From the NCBI GenBank assembly GCA_947074135.1, contig CAMTOL010000019.1, positions 1 to 16,929 on the forward strand: a stretch of DNA of 16,929 bases, written 5' to 3'. The notes beneath the pieces were generated by a model that saw only the letters and a list, made by a program, of their open reading frames with translations, was not told the origin of the DNA and searched no databases. Positions 15,039-16,929 of the stretch are shown here, in pieces. Position numbers and translations under genes: made by a program. Every line of letters starts with the position of its first letter. Positions within the stretch are counted from its first letter, which is position 1. The DNA comes from an uncultured Rikenellaceae bacterium (GTDB taxonomy: Bacteria; Bacteroidota; Bacteroidia; Bacteroidales; Rikenellaceae).

Positions 15039-15066
15039 TTCATTGTCTATTATCAATTGTCAATTG
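15039..15066. repeat. Heptad tract between SIMPL gene and acidic-protein gene
   Basis: Four 7-base units in register on the + strand: TTCATTG, TCTATTA, TCAATTG, TCAATTG. The last two are identical to the unit of the dfr tract in the TCAATTG register. It fills most of the 63-base gap between the stop of the SIMPL-domain gene and the start of the acidic-protein gene. Confidence 0.6.
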
Positions 15067-15070
15067 AAAA

Positions 15071-15775
15071 TTAGTCTAGCGAGTATTCAACATAAGTAAC
15101 AACTCTAACCTTCTTGATTTGTGGTGTGTATTGATCTCTGTCCTCAATTGAGAATTGACCTTGAGTTGCTGAACGAATTTTACCAATATTACTTTTAGAA
15201 TCGGCTGCAAATTTTTCGGCGCTCTCTCTTGCGGCCTTAGTTGCTTGCTCAATCATCTCAGGTTTAATATCGTTGAGTCTTGTGAAGATAAAGTTTGTTG
15301 GATATTGGTACATATCTGTTTGTAGAGCTATGTTACTACGTAGCAAGTCGTTTTGAGTCTGTTGTAGTTGAACCACTTTGGCAACATTCGAAGAGTTGAC
15401 TGTAATGACTTGAGTTGCAAGGTAACGATACCCTTTCTGGTTTGTCGAGTAACGCTCGGTGTCCAAATCTATAATTGATGCAGAGTTTACCAATATTTCG
15501 TCCGGAGAGATTCCTGCTTTTAAAAGGTAGTTTTTGATAATTTGATTTTTAGATTCCAATTCTTGGTAAATAGTCTGTAAATCGTTACCAGTCTGAGTAT
15601 AAACAACAGGCCACAGTACCATATCTGCCTCTACTTCTCTTTCAGAGAGTCCCCTTACAGATACTTTCCTGTCTGCATTTTTGAAATCTGAAATAGCTAA
15701 ATATAGTAACGCACCCATAACTACGAGTCCTAGTCCTATAAAAAGACCGCAGTACATTTTTGATTTGTTTTCCAT
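15071..15775 (-). CDS. SIMPL-domain (DUF541) membrane-anchored protein
   Basis: A 234-residue protein of the SIMPL/DUF541 family, whose members (for example E. coli YggE) are envelope proteins linked to oxidative stress but without a settled biochemical role. One N-terminal hydrophobic helix (about 9-28) anchors it; the rest faces the periplasm. Family features are KVSVRGLSEREVEADMVLWPVVY (37-59), a paired strand-helix repeat, and TKAARESAEKFAADSKSNIGKIRSATQG (179-206), which matches the A-R-x-A-E-x-x-A conserved helix. The start at 15775 gives the full anchor. Its 158-base upstream gap carries a short inverted repeat (GTAACA 15818-15823, TGTTAC 15831-15836). Confidence 0.85.
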   Translation of the reverse strand: MENKSKMYCGLFIGLGLVVMGALLYLAISDFKNADRKVSVRGLSEREVEADMVLWPVVYTQTGNDLQTIYQELESKNQIIKNYLLKAGISPDEILVNSASIIDLDTERYSTNQKGYRYLATQVITVNSSNVAKVVQLQQTQNDLLRSNIALQTDMYQYPTNFIFTRLNDIKPEMIEQATKAARESAEKFAADSKSNIGKIRSATQGQFSIEDRDQYTPQIKKVRVVTYVEYSLD

Positions 15776-15878
15776 TTTATTAAAGATTCTTGAAGTGAAC
15801 AGTTTTCCATAACAAATGTAACAGTTTTTTTGTTACCTTGTTCATATCTAATGCTATTTATTTTTTTGTTTAACAAGC

Positions 15879-15910
15879 AAAACCTTGCTGCTTAATGGCA
15901 ACAAGGTTTT
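15879..15910 (-). terminator. Hairpin after the DUF4251-like gene
   Basis: AAAACCTTG (15879-15887) and CAAGGTTTT (15902-15910) form a 9-base stem, extended by TGC/GCA after one mismatch, with a 6-base loop. It begins 24 bases after the stop of the leftward gene at 15934. The arm gives a TTTT at the 3' end in the leftward direction, so a rho-independent terminator is plausible. Confidence 0.55.
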
Positions 15911-15933
15911 GAGTTTGATTATTTTGACCTATT

Positions 15934-16482
15934 TTATTGGTTTGAATACACAGTTCCTTGGTAGGATATTGGCGCAGAGAAGTTTGGGTAGATTGAGATT
16001 ATTGCATTGGCACTCAATAGATTAACTGACATATGGAATTGAAGGTTAATGTTTTGAGCATCGAATCCTGCACCCATATTCGAGTTTGAAATATTATCTA
16101 ACTGTGCTGTTATAATAAAGTTTACTCCATCGCCAGTGTTGGTTACAGTGTAGTTTGAATAGTTAGATAGTGAGGTGTTGAATGTGAATGGTTGTCCTCC
16201 GTTTATCTCAAACGGAACATTCATATCGAACGATTCGGGATAGAAGTCGATATAGTAGCTTCCCGATGAGTATATTTGTACCGGATTCTGATATGGTAAC
16301 GTGTAGCTTTGCGGATAGAATACAAATGTTTGTTCGGCAAGTGCCTCTTTTAGCAGTCCAATTGACTCTTCTTGGCGTTGTTGACGTCTTTGTTGTCTTT
16401 GTTCTGGAGTAGTTGATTGAGCAAAACTAATTGCTGATGTACCCATTGTAATAATTGCTAGGGCGATAAAAATTTTTTTCAT
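15934..16482 (-). CDS. DUF4251-like exported protein
   Basis: A 182-residue protein with a clear signal peptide: MKK, a hydrophobic core at 4-18, and a likely cut after SFA (19-21). A Gln/Arg-rich stretch follows (about 28-37, QRQQRRQQRQ), then a beta-rich domain with VFYPQSYTLP, YYIDFYPESFDMNVPFEINGG and NFIITAQL-like strands. The order of signal peptide, charged linker, ALAEQTFVF and beta domain resembles DUF4251 proteins of Bacteroidales, which have no known function. Likely periplasmic or outer-membrane-associated. It is followed by a hairpin terminator and preceded by an 11-base inverted repeat. Confidence 0.7.
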   Translation of the reverse strand: MKKIFIALAIITMGTSAISFAQSTTPEQRQQRRQQRQEESIGLLKEALAEQTFVFYPQSYTLPYQNPVQIYSSGSYYIDFYPESFDMNVPFEINGGQPFTFNTSLSNYSNYTVTNTGDGVNFIITAQLDNISNSNMGAGFDAQNINLQFHMSVNLLSANAIISIYPNFSAPISYQGTVYSNQ

Positions 16483-16498
16483 CTTAAAAGTGGGATAA

Positions 16499-16558
16499 GG
16501 TTAATTTTTTGTTTCTTTTGTTGTAGATTTTATCTAAACTTTTATCGAAAAATTAACC
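16499..16558. promoter_or_regulatory. Long inverted repeat upstream of the DUF4251-like gene
   Basis: GGTTAATTTTT (16499-16509) and AAAAATTAACC (16548-16558) are perfect 11-base arms around a 38-base centre. The centre holds a second small hairpin, TAGAT (16524-16528) and ATCTA (16532-16536). It begins 17 bases before the start codon at 16482, so it is either a leader RNA structure or a protein-binding dyad at the promoter. Confidence 0.4.
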
Positions 16559-16633
16559 AAAAACCGTGCCAAATTATTGTAATATGGGTCTATCTTCTCC
16601 TAGTGTATTGGACTGTTATCTTTGGAAACAATA

Positions 16634-16670
16634 ATAGCTATCTAACACTTGTAATTTGTTAGATAGCTAT
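16634..16670 (-). terminator. Strong hairpin, likely terminator
   Basis: A perfect 14-base inverted repeat, ATAGCTATCTAACA (16634-16647) and TGTTAGATAGCTAT (16657-16670), with a 9-base loop. It lies 50 bases downstream of the stop of the small leftward ORF at 16721 and is followed, leftward, by TATTGTTT. It fits as the terminator of that ORF or of an unseen leftward gene. Confidence 0.6.
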
Positions 16671-16720
16671 TCTCTGTTAGTTTTTTACCTGTTTATTATC
16701 AGTATTGTATTTCACTAACC

Positions 16721-16882
16721 TTAGTCTTCATCATCGTCACTATCTTTATTTGGATTTATGACTGTGTTAATAGCTATTTGTGATTGATAAGTTAGTATTT
16801 GTGGTACTGAGCTTATTGAGCCGCTAATTCCTTCGGTGGTCCAAGAAGCTGCTGCTGCCATTGCTGTTTCGCCTTTGCGCAT
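16721..16882 (-). CDS. Possible small 53-residue protein
   Basis: An open frame of 53 codons from ATG (16882-16880) to TAA (16723-16721). I do not recognise the product. It starts MRKGETAMAAAASW, has a Ser/Ile/Gln-rich middle and ends in an acidic tail (NKDSDDDED, 45-53). There are no Cys residues and no membrane segment. Support for it being real: AAGGAG on the minus strand (16896-16891), 8 bases before the ATG, is an unusually good Shine-Dalgarno for this genome, and a 14-base hairpin follows the stop. An in-frame TGA lies one codon above the ATG. Against: it is short and near the window edge. Confidence 0.45.
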   Translation of the reverse strand: MRKGETAMAAAASWTTEGISGSISSVPQILTYQSQIAINTVINPNKDSDDDED

Positions 16883-16929
16883 CCTTCATACTCCTTTACT
16901 ATATACTGTGTAGTTCTCGTTGCTAGTGG

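Noticed and set aside
1..16929. CRISPR array, tRNA, rRNA, transposase or phage genes
   Set aside because: No spaced direct repeats of CRISPR size, no cloverleaf or rRNA stretch that I could recognise, and no integrase or transposase motif in any frame.

Overview
The window looks like a chromosomal segment of a Bacteroidota bacterium, most likely a member of Bacteroidales. The reasons are the AT-leaning base composition, start sites with little Shine-Dalgarno sequence, -33 TTTG / -7 TAnnTTTG promoter-like motifs, and families common in that phylum (a DUF3108-like exported protein, a DUF4251-like exported protein, a PASTA-ended FtsI). The genus cannot be told from the sequence alone. I saw no tRNA, rRNA, CRISPR array, insertion sequence or phage gene; the content is mostly housekeeping.

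Layout. Bases 1-319 hold a nested imperfect palindrome and a second hairpin but no gene. A rightward block follows: dihydrofolate reductase, a Gate-domain membrane protein, release factor 2 (prfB) and a DUF3108-like exported protein (320-3776). It meets a leftward block head-on with 2 bases between stop codons. That leftward block reads lipA, lipB, recJ, ftsI (9311 down to 3779). A leftward membrane acyltransferase (9462-10613) then diverges from a rightward pair, mqnA (menaquinone synthesis by the futalosine route) and a CorA-type metal channel (10845-12609). corA converges, 3 bases apart, on a leftward row: priA, a small very acidic protein, a SIMPL-domain protein and a DUF4251-like exported protein (16482 down to 12613). 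A possible 53-residue leftward ORF and a strong hairpin lie near the right end.

Gene roles. lipA and lipB together make protein-bound lipoate from octanoyl-ACP. recJ and priA both serve recombination-linked replication repair. dfr supplies tetrahydrofolate, prfB ends translation at UGA/UAA, ftsI builds septal peptidoglycan, and mqnA feeds respiratory quinone synthesis.

The two most interesting signals are these. (1) The priA product keeps the DNA-binding N-terminus, all eight zinc cysteines and the C-terminal domain, but nearly all helicase ATPase motifs are gone (Walker A, the Asp of DEEH, GSATP, motif V, QVAGRAGR) in an otherwise open frame. (2) Five gene borders carry tracts with a 7-base period built around AATT/CAATTG. 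Three of them contain or abut the start codon of an essential-type gene (dfr, ftsI, priA) and two run into the end of a coding region (recJ, mqnA). In dfr the number of 7-base copies decides which start codon is in frame. This could be a slippage-driven switch or a spreading repeat family. Other oddities are a prfB without the usual programmed frameshift, an ftsI outside a division cluster, and a Leu in DHFR at the position of E. coli Pro21.
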